The notes: generated from the letters alone by a model not told the origin. Counted from the stretch's first letter, positions 1-10,945 are shown. The stretch: DNA of 64,000 nt from Spisula solida (GCA_947247005.1 OX365959.1:41757097-41821096); one strand, 5' to 3'. Made by a program: numbers and translations.

Positions 1-431
1 ATTCATTTGTTGATTTAAATACACATTTTAATACATTAGGCACAAAGGGTGAAACATTAATGAGTTCGTAAATTTCAATCAAATTGCATAAAATTTTACT
101 TTAAAAGATATTTAAGGTTTATTGGGGTCCAGCCTAATCGCTAACGGACTATACCCTATAATAAATTTCATTTCCCAATAGCAGGTATACATACTAATAA
201 ATATCATCACGTTATGTGCACAATATTTAAATTCGGTGTAAAAATTACCTCAACCACTTCTAGCTGAACATCATTTGTGTTTTGAAAAAGTGAAATATAG
301 CACTGTTCACTGATTCTCAAAAAAAAAAAATGGGTCATTTTTCAAAACAAGGATTAAACATAATAATCCAAACAGTTTTATAACGAGAATAAAAACTTTT
401 TAATGCCTTTGAAGTGGGTGGATATATTATT
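1..431. other. AT-rich intergenic DNA with a fragment of repeat family G
   Basis: No gene is seen. Positions about 100-160 contain a GTCCAGCCTAATCGCTAACGG-like stretch. It matches parts of the repeat at 22063-23791 and, inverted, at 53938-54713, so a short piece of that family lies here. The rest is unclassified AT-rich sequence. Confidence 0.5.
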
Positions 432-640
432 GGCAGTGGCTAGTCGTCCGGCACCGGACGACTAGACAGCGAAATTAGTCGTCCGTCAGTGGACTACTAG
501 CAAACGCTACGTGCATTGGCTAGAGAACCGTCATTCTATTTCTACACATTATGCATCTACCTTATAATAAAGGTTATAATAAACTACGAATATAGGCAAG
601 ACATGTCAATGCCTTATCTGCAACCATTTTGTGACCTCCG
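432..640 (+). mobile_element. Truncated end of the GGCAGTGGCTAGTCG element (family T)
   Basis: Starts with GGCAGTGGCTAGTCGTCC and follows the terminal inverted repeat of the complete element at 32495-33656 for about 200 bases, up to the GTGACCTCC stretch. After that the similarity stops. Only one end is present, so this is a truncated, immobile copy. Confidence 0.75.
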
Positions 641-759
641 GTAATGCATGTCGAGTCCCATTATAAATAACAGATTGGTACTGTATTGTACATGCAGTGG
701 AAAGCAATTCCAGAGTCGGGGGAGAATGTATTTATGTGATGGACAGTCCTTGATTTTGG

Positions 760-1389
760 AATAATGTCTCACGATTTCTGGACAGTGCAAGATGGTGATG
801 GTCTACTACATCTATTTTTATAGAGCATAACAAGTGATGCGTGTTTTCTTCTTTGATTTTCCAGATACATGTTCCATATTTCTAACGCTGCTTGTTTGTT
901 GATATATATTATGTGTAGTGCTGTAAATCTTGCGTATCATTTCTATTTTGTTATTAGATTGATATTTTGCTAGGGGTTCTAGACACTTTAGCTATGCTCA
1001 ATTTTGGACCGTAGGTCGGTCTTGTAGGTCAGTTCTTTGATTTGTTTGGTGTTTATTTTAATGTTTCTTTTAATGAAGCGGAGTGTTTAACTGGCCTTGG
1101 ATGTTATGTTTTGTGAGTGGTTTGCCCATGTAAAGTTATTCAAGTAAACATCAATGTATTCTGAAGTTTCAGTCGCTTTGAGTTCAGTATTATGTAGGGT
1201 ACATTTTGTATATGGGAAGATGGTAAGGTTACGTTTGCGGTAGATTCTTAATACTTCGTATTTATCAGGGTTACATTCCATGTCCCATTTCCTTTCCAAA
1301 TTTTCTAAACAATGGAGAGCTTTTTGTAAATTATATCTTAAGCCAAGTAAACAATGATGTGACTTGACCCCGAGAGGACTGGTAACCAA
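760..1389 (-). pseudogene. Decayed non-LTR retrotransposon reverse transcriptase, C-terminal part
   Basis: The minus strand reads as the thumb/connection region of a Jockey-like non-LTR reverse transcriptase. An open stretch of 100 codons (1087-1389) contains the LQ..L..LE..W.M..NPDK..VL pattern, then a HN.EL......YI.V.L...W..H...I..KAS pattern. It is followed past an in-frame TAA by RFIKRNIK....IKELTYKT, and past two more stops by a Q.E.I.R-like stretch. The upstream fingers/palm region and YADD box are missing because a 62-bp tandem repeat begins there. A functional product is excluded. The clade (Jockey versus a relative) is a guess. Confidence 0.75.
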
Positions 1390-1867
1390 TCCTAGGTTTT
1401 ACGCTCGACAAGGACTGGATGTGACTTGATGCCGAGAGGACTGGTAACCAATCCTAGGTTTTACGCTCGACAAGGACTAGATGTGACTTGATGCCGAGAG
1501 GACTGGTAACCAATCCGAGGTTTTACGCTCGACAAGGACTGGATGTGACTTGATGCCGAGAGGACTGGTAACCAATCCTAGGTTTTACGCTCGACAAGGA
1601 CTGGATGTGACTTGATGCCGAGAGGACTGGTAACCAATCCTAGGTTTTACGCTCGACAAGGACTGGGTGTGACTTGATGCCGAGAGGACTGGTAACCAAT
1701 CCTAGGTTTTACGCTCGACAAGGACTAGATGTGACTTGATGCCGAGAGGACTGGTAACCAATCCTAGGTTTTACGCTCGACAAGGACTGGGTGTGACTTG
1801 ATGCCGAGAGGACTGGTAACCAATCCGAGGTTTTACGCTCGACAAGGACTGGATGTGACTTGACCCC
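1356..1867. repeat. 62-bp tandem satellite, about 8 copies
   Basis: Units beginning GATGTGACTTGA recur at 1356, 1418 and 1480 and onward, exactly 62 bases apart, to about 1867. Each unit carries GAGAGGACTGGTAACC and TTTTACGCTCGACAAGG. Copies differ at only a few positions (for example CCTAGG versus CCGAGG), so the array is young or homogenised. It abuts, and slightly overlaps, the 5' side of the reverse-transcriptase remnant. Confidence 0.95.
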
Positions 1868-2293
1868 GTGCTCACAAAAGGAATAATTTCCAGGCTCAGG
1901 AACAAGATCAAAAAGATGCCCGTTCTCTCGTATCTGTTCATCCTTTAACTATCATACACATGAAGTTTTATTTAGACCAAATCAAATGACAAATTTAAAT
2001 CGCAGCATGGTACATGTATAGCCATAGTCTTAATCCTGTATCCAAAAAGTTTGCTTCAAATATCGGCGATTTTGATCCTTTGAAACTTGTTTATTTGATT
2101 AAACGCCTATTTTTATACAGTTTACATATTCAATGGTGTTGTACAATCATACATAAAATATAAAATACTGCTTATAAATGACAATACATAAAACATTATT
2201 ACAAACTAAAACATAACATTAATTATGAGTCATGACAATAAAAGGTAAAACAACCAGCAAGAAATCCTATTGCACAGAATTGACAGTTACATC
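1868..2293. other. AT-rich stretch, probable 3' UTR of the adjoining LINE remnant
   Basis: No open frame of note. It lies directly 3' of the minus-strand LINE coding remnant that ends at 2294 and is rich in A/T runs, as expected of a LINE 3' UTR. The exact LINE end is not visible. Confidence 0.4.
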
Positions 2294-3290
2294 TTAAAAC
2301 AACGTATAAAAGTCTCTAAAATAGTGTGTTTTCAGCTTCTTCTTAAAAACCTCTAAAGACTGGGACAGCCTTATGTCTAAGGGGAGACAATTCCATAATT
2401 TTGGACCAACTGTTTTAAAACTACGGTCGTTAAAATGTCTTTCTTTTGTTAAAAGGAACAACGTAGCTAAAGTCAGCATAACATGATGATCTCAAACCCG
2501 ATCGTCTTGGGGTAGTTTTTGTTAACAGTTCCGTCAAATAGAGTGGTGCATTACCAATAAAACAATTGAACATTGAACAGACAGAAGTTTAAAGTTAATT
2601 CTGGCTTTAATTGGTAACCAGTGTAAATCATACAGTGCATCTTTAGAACTATCATATTTTCTGCGATTTAAAACTAATTTGGCACAGATGTTTTGAATAC
2701 GTTGCATTTTGCTTAAATCACTTGGCAATACCGTACAAAATAACATTGCAATAATCCAAGTGGGAAATAACAAGTGATAGAATTAAAATTTCAGTAGCCT
2801 ATTTAGTGAGATATTTCCGGATGCTTTTAATGCGTAAGAAGTTCAACATGGCAGTACGACATTTTTTCTTAGTATGTACTTTGAAATTCAGAGTTTCGTC
2901 CAAGAAAGCACCCAAGTATCTTATGGATTTGTTAGATTTGATTTCTTCACCAGCAACATTAATCACAGTGGTGGAAGACTTATTCAATTGAGCTCTGCTG
3001 CCAAACATAATGAATTCAGTTTTGGAATTGTTCATTTTGAGTTTGTTTTCATTCATCCAAGAATTGATTGATATGGCACAGTCTTCCAGTTCTTTGATTG
3101 AGTGTAACTCACTGTTCACAGAATCTGGTCGGAAACGTTTATTGGCAATATGGTCATCAGCAAACCCATAAACAGATATACTTGGTGGAATAATGTCAAA
3201 TAGTGTATCGTTTGATAATGATGAAGGTAAAATATTTGTTTGGAGTAATTCACTGTAAAATACACCGAAACAGTGAAACAAGCCGTATCC
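2294..3290 (-). pseudogene. Decayed LINE ORF2 (reverse transcriptase palm to C terminus)
   Basis: Three minus-strand frames together read as the second half of a non-LTR retrotransposon ORF2. Frame 2799-3281 contains the catalytic YGFADDH box, then the I..W...NKLKMN..KTEF..FGS motif, the RYLGA.LDETLNF.VH motif and the K.....L..IKSIRKYLT motif. Frame 2534-2773 continues with SDLSKMQRIQN.CAKLVL and LHWLPIKARI.FKLL. Frame 2294-2479 has the C-terminal RSFKTVGPKLWN.LP and FKKKLKTHYF. Shifts and stops between the frames, and loss of everything N-terminal, show a dead 5'-truncated copy. The motif style fits CR1/L2-like LINEs of marine invertebrates; the clade is not certain. Confidence 0.85.
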
Positions 3291-3462
3291 ACCCTGTCCC
3301 GAATTATGTGTACATTAATATTTTACCAACCATATACAAGGCTAGACTTTGTAGTCGTTGGACACTGACATTAAGAAATTACAGGCAATAAAAATGAAGA
3401 CCTAGTAAATATCACTTTTTATTCATATTTTCGTGGTAGGATAAATTGCAATACAAAACAAT

Positions 3463-4014
3463 ACAAGAGGGCCCTAGGTCGCTCACCTGTCGTAGTAGTT
3501 CATGCATGTCCCTTAATGGTAACCAAACAAATGCAGGCTTTATTGCATGTACAAGCGACTAATTTACATCACATAAACCCATATTAGAGTTTAAACAAAG
3601 TTGTGTCTATGGTTTGACCTGGTGACCTAGTTTATGACCCTGAATGACCCAATATCGAACTTAACCAAGATTTTGTTAAGATCATCATTGTGACCAAGTT
3701 TTAAAGATTGGGTAAAAATTGTTACCTCTAGTAACTACACAAGGTTTTTCTATGATTTGACCTTGTGAGTTAGTTTTTGACCCCAGATGACCTATTATTG
3801 AACTTGACCTAGATTTGGTTAAGATGATCATTGTGACCTTTCGTTTGTCAAACCATGAAAGCAACATTTTGCACCCCGTAAGCAACGGAATGAATAGAAT
3901 CTAAATATAGCCTATTGTTCCACACCCCACAAATGCAAGTGGGTGAGTATGGACGGACGATGGACAAAGATTGATCACAAAAGCTCACGCTGTCACTTTG
4001 TGACAGGTGAGCTA
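3463..4014 (+). mobile_element. GCTCACCTG-family repeat, full-length-like copy
   Basis: Starts ACAAGAGGGCCCTAGGTC then GCTCACCTGTCG, and ends GATCACAAAAGCTCACGC...GACAGGTGAGCTA. The internal part repeats phrases such as TGACCTAGTTTTTGACC and ATCATTGTGACC. The two termini carry GCTCACCTGTC and GACAGGTGAGC as inverted repeats, and the right end is also a hairpin (GTCAC-TTT-GTGAC). It has no coding capacity. The same family recurs about a dozen times in this window, in both orientations. Confidence 0.85.
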
Positions 4015-4123
4015 ACAAAACTGGCTGTAACTTTTATTTTACAGATTAAACATATATTATGGCAGAAATGGTTAGTACATGTAAATATTAAACTGATTAC
4101 AACAAGCAAATTCGTTGAATTAA

Positions 4124-5181
4124 TATCCCCCGCCTACAGGTTATCAGTATTTCATTGCACAGTTTGGAATGTATGCTTTCATCAGACAACAATTGTCAAT
4201 AAATCAAGGGCAATAACTCAACAGAAAATTGACCGATAAAAATAACTTCACCGGCATCATCACAGTATAGTTGTTCATATTTATTTTAAGTTTCATGAAA
4301 TTGTACCCGCAAGTTATTAGATGAAATTAGTCAATAAACCAAGGGCATGACAAGGGCAGTTACTCTAAGGAAAATTGACCAAATTGAATAAAACAAGTGT
4401 GCTAAGATGGCCCTATATCCATCACCTGTGCACACTGAACTAGAAAAACCATATTCAAACAGGACCTTGATTGTGTTGCCATGGTTCTGCATGAATTTCA
4501 ATTATTTAGCTATTCATAGAATGGACCACTCCAGAAATATTGTTACCAAGTTGTGATGAAATCCAGTCTGCAGATAAAAACGTCTTCACTATTTATATAT
4601 AGGGGTAAACGAGCCCCACCCACTGGCGGCCATGCTTTTAGACGATAAACGAGCCCCACCCACTGGCGGCCATGTTTTTAGACGAATCATGATAAAAATG
4701 TCAATTTTGTAAGAGGGTCACCTAACAAGTATTTCTGTAAATTATTTTGAAATCTGGCCAGTGGTTGATTTTATATGGGTTTTTAAAAGTTTTTCCAATC
4801 GGTTGCCATGGCAACCAGTTATTTATAGATTTCAATTCTTTTAGCTAGTTTTATAGAGGATTAGCAAATGAACATTGTTAATAATTCATAATGAAATTCA
4901 ACCAGTACTTTTAGAAGAAGATTTTTAAAGACTTTACTATTTATATATAGGGGAAAATGAGCCCACCCACTGAGACGGTATTTGTGGGGTTTTCTTTTGT
5001 TCTTTCTTTTGTTTGGTTGCAACCCACAAGTAGCATTTTGCACCCCACAAGTGACGGAATGAATGGAATCTAAAAATAGCCTATTGTTCCACAACTACTG
5101 GTGCATTCGTATGGACGGACTGACGGAAGGACTAACAACCTCATTTCAATACACCCCTACCGATTTCATCGGCGGGGGATA
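4124..5181. mobile_element. Element bounded by TATCCCCCGCC / GGCGGGGGATA inverted repeats
   Basis: TATCCCCCGCC at 4124-4134 and its exact complement GGCGGGGGATA at 5171-5181 frame a 1.06-kb noncoding block. Inside, GAGCCCCACCCACTGGCGG is tandemly doubled near 4607-4670. The segment at about 5030-5100 (CATTTTGCACCCCACAAG on) is also found at about 3860-3935 inside the preceding repeat, so the two families have exchanged sequence. No transposase is seen. Confidence 0.6.
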
Positions 5182-5683
5182 AAAAGAAACGAACATATTA
5201 CATTTTCTCCATAAGGCTACATATGTTAAACCAGTAATTTTGGTGAGTCTGTCATTTTCTTCCTGTGCTATGTATATTAGTCATTTAAGGTTCTTTGTTT
5301 TACATTTGATTGAAAAAAAGTTAATTCATGACAATTCATGTACCCCTTTGAAAAATACATAGAGGACATTGCACTGTGCATTACAAGTTCTGCAATTATT
5401 ATGCAATAATTTATATAACAATGCAATTACACATGTAACAATTAAAGTAATTGAATAACTGCCATTTATAATATGTATGCATATAATTCATTTTTATGTA
5501 AACATAATTATACAGTTACAAAAAAAATCATTTTATTAATTAAAACCTTGTTATTCCTATTATACTTCCTTCTACAAAGTATGGATCTATGCGTCTCCCT
5601 CACCTTATGTAATTCAGGATAAAACATTTCACTATTTTATTACTAATATAGCACCAAGTAGAATCCATGTCCTCGGGCAGATT

Positions 5684-6190
5684 ATGTCGAACCTGCACAT
5701 GTCGACAAAAGGCACAAAGTTAAATGTGCCAAGCTCAAAATCCAATGAAAGGAGACTGAAGAACAATCTGATTAAAACCATATCCTCAAACCTGCTACGC
5801 ATGAGGATCTGGCGGCGACACATTAAAGGTCACCTAAGGCGACCTTTCCCATTAGCAAATCGGCGCCTTGCTTTCACAATTCTGAAAGCGATTTGTTCTA
5901 TTTTTAAATACAGTAGTTATCACGAACACATGTATTACTTTTTCTTACGTGCCTTCGTTCTGATTACCTCGGTCTTTATGGATAACAATATTTACCGGAG
6001 ACAACCGGAAATGGCCGAGCTTTCACGATTGATAATCAACAGTGCGTTTTCATCAAATTATCAGTACTACAAATTCCATACATGCCATGTTTCGCAGACC
6101 CCTTTGCGTGAGATTGGTGATGGAAATGCAGGAGATTTCATTGAAATTCAGGAGATTTTCCCTGCTGAAACTTTAAACTTAAAGTATTGA
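5684..6190 (+). other. Unclassified 168-codon open frame
   Basis: An open frame of 168 codons with no domain I recognise. The N-terminal third is basic (RRLKNN, RRHIKGHLRRPF) and the centre is hydrophobic. Nothing around it looks like a promoter, splice junction or related gene. Its 3' part contains the first of several ATGCAGGAGA or ATTCAGGAGA phrases (6128-6405), suggesting repeat-derived DNA. I do not claim this is a gene. Confidence 0.15.
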
Positions 6191-7132
6191 AGTTTATATG
6201 ATGTTTTCACTTATCTTAATTTGATGACAATACCATGCATGCTTCGTGTAGCAATTTAAATTAATATTTGTCATCATTTTCATAATGTAAACGAAAAATG
6301 TCAGATTCCAGTTTGTCCATGAAATGCGTCAGATTTGATAAATTGGCCTCTGGTCATGCAGGAGTAGAGTCTCAAATGCAGGAGACTCACGCATGATGCA
6401 GGAGATCTGGCATGGATGAAATTCTACATTGGCCGAATTAATCAAAATTACTAAAACAAGCAGACTAAAGTTGAGGAAAACTGTCTTATATGTAATTTAC
6501 CATTAAGTACCAATGTAACAAGCTATATGATTGGCTGAATTATAAATAGATTTAAATTGGCAATAGTGGAAATTCCGATTTCTGTAAATACACACTCGTA
6601 GAGCATTGTCATCAGATCTACCGGTAAGGAAGATCAATACTTTAGTCAGATTGACTGAAGAATAGGTAACAAACCACCAAATGCCTACGCGGACCAAAAT
6701 CAGATACACTCAAGTAGTCCTTTTAAAAACTTTGATTTGGCTGGAAATGGTGGTATGTGTTGACAAATCAGCATTAGAATCATGTAATTGGGTTTAAATG
6801 CTTTGTACACATGTATGTGATGTAGTGAAGTTGTTTTATTTAGACAATTTTGATATTCTGGCTTAAATATGAAAGCGAAAGTAGGGTTGTGGCTAACGGA
6901 CTTCGAATCCGTCCGCGTGTGTGAGAAAATCTGTTCACCACGATTGACGAACCAAATTTTTCTTATATGATACGCAACCCCCTGATTTTTTTTCATTTTC
7001 TTGAGGCTATATGCTATTTCTATTGATTGGTGGATTTTGAGAGGTCCCCATGGACAAAAGTTTGACATTTTTTGGGTCAGCAATATGTCACTTTACATTG
7101 AGTTAAAGAACAAATCTATTGGTGGTTTGTTA
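6191..7132. other. AT-rich intergenic DNA
   Basis: No convincing coding frame. Short ATGCAGGAG phrases recur between 6355 and 6405. The remainder shows no recognised repeat or gene. Confidence 0.4.
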
Positions 7133-7661
7133 CCAATAGACCCGAAAACCGAAATTTCACGGTCAGGGGGTTAGCGAGCAATACGCGGTATAGCGGGAGT
7201 GTATAAATTATTCTTTTTTGAACGTTTAAACATGAAAAACATATAAAACAATTACAATTTGTATTACACATTATCATTAAACATCTTTGTTTTTAAACTT
7301 TAGCAAGAATTATCATAAAATATGCTTTATATTTGAAATATTGCATTTTATTCTACACTGCTGCTTCAGTAGTTTGATACCGATGACGAGAAAATATACG
7401 CATTTTTCAATTTAAGCATATTATTTTGGCGAAAATATTGTCAGTGAGGTCGTAAAATTGTGTTGTCATTGTTTACTAGTAAGACTTTTTACAAATTCTT
7501 ATCATTTGGCTTAAATAATCGCGATTATTGTACCTGATTGCTCTGTACCCTATATGCATTTTCCCCCCTGACGTACATTTGGAATGTCTCGCACATTTTC
7601 GCTCAATAAATTCCGTTATCCCGGAAAACGGATTTTAACCTATAATGTCGATATAGTGAAT
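7133..7661 (+). mobile_element. Family M repeat, left end missing
   Basis: Contains TTTCACGGTCAGGGGGTTAGCG near its left side and ends AACCTATAATGTCGATATAGTGAAT. The same order of landmarks is found at 32318-34549, where two other elements interrupt it, and partly inverted at 15935-16142. This uninterrupted copy provides the empty-site sequence that proves those insertions. No coding capacity is seen. Confidence 0.8.
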
Positions 7662-7819
7662 ACACCAAAAGTGGAGACTAAGTTTAGCTCTGCAGACTGG
7701 CTAGACAAAAACCAAAATGGGGCTAAGGCACCAACCGTCCTCTGAACTCTGCAGATGTTATAGCACAGAACAAAATACGTTAATCCAACATTAACCTAAT
7801 CCAAGTAAACCCATACTCC

Positions 7820-8066
7820 AGGGTATTGTTTATCAAAGCACTTAAGGAAATTCTTAAATTTACGTTTAAATTTAAATTATTTAGGATTTTTTAACATAAT
7901 TTATGTAAATTGTGAAAAAAGCATGTTCAATATGAATTATGCTTCATTAAACAAACTCCTACAAACCATATCGGTCAACAATATGTAGGTTTTAAAGAAT
8001 AATTAAGAATTTACTTGGAACGTAAGTTTAAGAATTTCGTAAGTGCTTTGATAAAACAGTACCCAG
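7820..8066. mobile_element. 247-bp MITE with about 46-bp inverted repeats
   Basis: GGGTATTGTTTATCAAAGC on the left pairs with GCTTTGATAAAACAGTACCC on the right, and the complementarity continues inward through TTAAGAATTT-like sequence for about 46 bases with few mismatches. It is noncoding and AT-rich. The superfamily is undetermined because the target duplication is not clear. Confidence 0.75.
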
Positions 8067-8231
8067 AAAACCATATCTTTCAACAAGATAAAATACACAG
8101 GATATTTCACGTACATTTTTGTATTATGCACAAACCATGTATCAATATTCTCTTCAGATATCCAATCAAATAATTTTTATACCTTCCTGATTAATTCCAA
8201 AATACCAATTAATCAATCAGAACACATACTA

Positions 8232-9212
8232 CGATGGATGATCCATATATAACGAGAAAATGCTTATAATTTTGTTTTGATCAGTAAGATTTTACTCAAA
8301 CTTTGACAGGTAGTAATAACATACATTAGCAATGTTTCCCTGAAAGTTCATGATTACAGCGACGTCATGCTAAAATCTATGGTTGCTAAGGTAACCCTCG
8401 ATGCGCCAAGTCGGGGCATTTTTAGGGGTTTTCACCATGTTCAAGCAAATTCAAACACTCAGTTTTCATGTAAACAATAGCACCGTGATGATAATTGGTA
8501 CTTGGGGTCACATAAGACTCGCCTGACAGATGATGACGTCTTACACGGGTTGTGTTGTCATTCGTTACGTCATGTGCGTGTTATCGTTCCGTGATAGCAA
8601 AAATTACCGACGACAAAAGAGTTTCAATTAAATATTTAGTTTTGAAGAAAACAAGTAATAATAAAATTGTGCACGACGTTCAGTAAACATTTCGTGATCA
8701 TGTCATGTCAATAGCTTTGATTTGTGAACATAATAGCATATTAAAAATGGACTGGAAAAAGGCTAGTGATCTAACGCAAAGAAGACGTAACGTGACGTTA
8801 ACGTCAGAACTACGCACGAAAAGGTTGTGCGTTTTGAATAAAATTCCTAAGGATGACTATCGTGAGACTTTTTCAACTTTGGATGGCATTGGCGAAGACG
8901 TATAAATATTGAAGGATGATAATCTGAAAAGTTTTTAAAAATTAATACAGTAAGGCCTTAGGTTATGTGATCGTCAAATTGATCCAAGTTGAATTCTGAA
9001 TAACGTTATAAGGTGCAAAAATGACGTTGCCCCGCCTAACGGTTTCATAGGTCGGCAAAATGTTCCATACCATTTTTTTTCGATATATTTGAAAATTATT
9101 TCGTTCGTTTTCTCCTAAGATATGTATTTACCACCACATAAAATATTTTTAGAAAATACCTAGTAATAACAAAATTATAAGCATTTTCTCGTTATATATG
9201 GATCATCCCTCG
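8232..9212. mobile_element. Tc1/mariner-like MITE, 981 bp
   Basis: Flanked by TA dinucleotides (8230-8231 and 9213-9214). Its ends are inverted copies about 45 bases long with one mismatch, beginning CGATGGATGATCC on the left and CGAGGGATGATCC on the right. A TA duplication and CGAGGG start are typical of the IS630-Tc1-mariner group. The interior holds only a 66-codon frame (8705-8905) with no transposase motif, so this is a non-autonomous element. Confidence 0.85.
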
Positions 9213-9326
9213 TACATGTATGATTCGACGCTTAATTGCACCAGCACATTATTGTATATGAAATTATTAGCTTATATAGATACGATGTTTAATCAATGCA
9301 AACAGATCAACAGTTTTATAGTATAT

Positions 9327-9407
9327 TAATTTATTTCATCAGAATGCAATCTAAACGGTTTTTCTAGTGAATAATTCCAAGTGAATTCCGATTCAAAAAC
9401 ATCACAT
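9327..9407 (-). pseudogene. Out-of-frame terminal finger remnant of ZNF-A
   Basis: Just past the ZNF-A stop, another minus-strand frame reads HCKCDVFESEFTWNYS then RLHSD. This is a degenerate last finger in which the second zinc cysteine is phenylalanine. The same remnant, also with CKCGIF in place of C..C, follows ZNF-C at 38815-38890. It was therefore degenerate before A and C split. Confidence 0.7.
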
Positions 9408-10448
9408 TTACAATGGTTTCACTTCTGAATGTGTTCTCATGTGAACAATCAGGTGTTGCTTTCGAATAAAAGCTGAATCACAAATGCCACACTTAAATGG
9501 TTTTTCACCAGTGTGTATTCTCAAGTGATGTTTAAGACTACGGCTTTGAGAAAACGCAGATCCACATATATGACACGTGAATGGTTTTTCACCAGTGTGT
9601 AATCTCATGTGATCTTTCAGGTTACTGTTTCGAGCGTAAGCAGATCCACAAATATCACACTCAAATGGTTTTTCACCAGTGTGTTTTCTCAAATGTGTTT
9701 TCAGATTAATATTTTGAGTGAATGCAACTCCACAAACTTCACACTTGAAAGGTTTTTCACCTGTGTGTACTCTCAAGTGTGTTTTAAGACAACTATTGTA
9801 AGAGAATGCAAAACCACAAATATCACACTTGAATGGGTTTTCATCAGTATGTGTTTTCATGTGTTCTTTCAAATTTTTGGTTTGTCTGAATGCAGATCGA
9901 CAAATATCACACTTGAACGGTTTTTCACCTGTATGAGTCATCATATGAATTTTCAGGTAATCATTGTGAGTAAAGACAGATCCACACACTTCACAATTAA
10001 ATGGATTTTCACTGGTGTGTATTGTCATGTGTTTTTTAAGACTATGGGTGTGAGAAAATTCAGATTCACAATAAGCACACTTAAATGGTTTTTCACCAGT
10101 ATGTACTCTCATGTGACTTTTAAGGTGACTGCTTTGAGTGTGAACAGATCCGCATATATCACATTTGAATGGTTTTTCACCAGTGTGTACTCTCATGTGA
10201 CGTTTCAGGTTTTTGTTTTCAGTGTGAGCAGATCCACATATATCACATTTGTATGGTTTTTCACCAGTATGTGTTCTCATGTGATTTGTCAGGTTCTGTT
10301 TTCGGTTAAAAGCAGAATCACAATTGCCACACTTAAAGGGTTTTTCGCCAGTATGAATTCTCATGTGAACTTTAAGTATAGAACGTTCCCTGAATACAGA
10401 TTCACAAATTCCACAAATATAATAAGGTTTGTCTGATTGCTGCTCCAT
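9408..10448 (-). CDS. ZNF-A: polydactyl C2H2 zinc-finger protein, 12 fingers
   Basis: Encodes 346 residues: a 9-residue leader and then 12 uninterrupted C2H2 fingers of 28 residues each (C-x2-C-x12-H-x3-H), joined by TGEKPF or variant linkers (TDENPF, TSENPF). Many fingers use CGSAF where the textbook consensus has CGKAF. The likely role is nuclear sequence-specific DNA binding, inferred from the family. There is no KRAB, SCAN or BTB domain in this exon, so any effector domain would need upstream exons. The start MEQQSDKPYYICGIC matches the starts of the four sister genes and sits just after the 42-bp array. All 12 fingers keep their zinc ligands, which makes this the only intact member in the window. 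The frame stops at VKPL, just before a degenerate 13th finger. Confidence 0.9.
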   Translation of the reverse strand: MEQQSDKPYYICGICESVFRERSILKVHMRIHTGEKPFKCGNCDSAFNRKQNLTNHMRTHTGEKPYKCDICGSAHTENKNLKRHMRVHTGEKPFKCDICGSVHTQSSHLKSHMRVHTGEKPFKCAYCESEFSHTHSLKKHMTIHTSENPFNCEVCGSVFTHNDYLKIHMMTHTGEKPFKCDICRSAFRQTKNLKEHMKTHTDENPFKCDICGFAFSYNSCLKTHLRVHTGEKPFKCEVCGVAFTQNINLKTHLRKHTGEKPFECDICGSAYARNSNLKDHMRLHTGEKPFTCHICGSAFSQSRSLKHHLRIHTGEKPFKCGICDSAFIRKQHLIVHMRTHSEVKPL

Positions 10449-10455
10449 TTCTTTT

Positions 10456-10919
10456 TTGTACAGGTTGTTCAGTAGTGTAGAGCTCCGTTAATTTTCACAG
10501 GTTGTAATGTTTAGTAGAATGTTGTAAAGCTCTGTCAGTATTCACCGGCTGTTCAGTAGAATGGTGTAGAGCTCTGTCAGTTTTCACCGGCTGTTCAGTA
10601 GAATGGTGTAGAGCTCTGTCAGTTTTCACAGGTTGTTCAGTAGTGTAGAGCTCAGTTAATTTTCACGGGTTGTTCAGTAGAATGGTGTAGAGCTCAGTCA
10701 GTTTTCACAGGTTGTTGAGTAGAATGGTGTAGAGCTCTGTCAGGTTTCACAGGTTGTTGAGTAGAATGGTGTAGAGCTCAGTTAATTTTCACAAGTTGTT
10801 CAGTAGAATGGTGTAGAGCTCAGTCAGTTTTCACAGGTTGTTCAGTAGAATGGTGTAGAACTCTGTCAGTTTTTACAGGTTGTTGAGTAGAATGGTGTAG
10901 AGCTCTGTCAGTTTCCACA
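10456..10919 (-). repeat. 42-bp minisatellite upstream of ZNF-A, about 11 copies
   Basis: In gene orientation the unit contains GAACAACCTGTGAAAACTGA, then GAGCTCTACACCATTCTA, repeating every 42 bases up to the start codon. Several units are shortened (GTTCAGTAGTGTAGAGC lacks the GAATG stretch). All three sense frames contain stops, so it is not translated as one frame. The same unit lies upstream of all five ZNF loci. If the splice acceptor at 10932-10933 is used, this is 5' UTR. Confidence 0.9.
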
Positions 10920-10945
10920 AATCTTTCACTTCTGAAAGTAGTTAA
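10920..10945 (-). promoter_or_regulatory. Predicted 3' splice site before ZNF-A exon
   Basis: In the minus sense the sequence reads TTAACTACTTTCAG|AAGTG, with AG at 10932-10933, followed by a short exon head (TTTGTGGAAACTGACAG). The same acceptor and head occur before B, C, D and E. That makes a shared splice acceptor at the start of the coding exon likely. Confidence 0.5.

Noticed and set aside
5684..6190. A conserved 168-residue protein
   Set aside because: Open frame only. There are no domain, neighbour or codon signals, and its 3' part contains short repeated ATGCAGGAGA phrases. It is listed as unclassified.
9609..10436. 275-codon plus-strand frame opposite ZNF-A
   Set aside because: It is the complement of the finger array. 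Its regular FF(T/A)SV/M(Y/C)SH pattern is the mirror of TGEKPF linkers. Similar shadows lie opposite ZNF-B, C, D and E.
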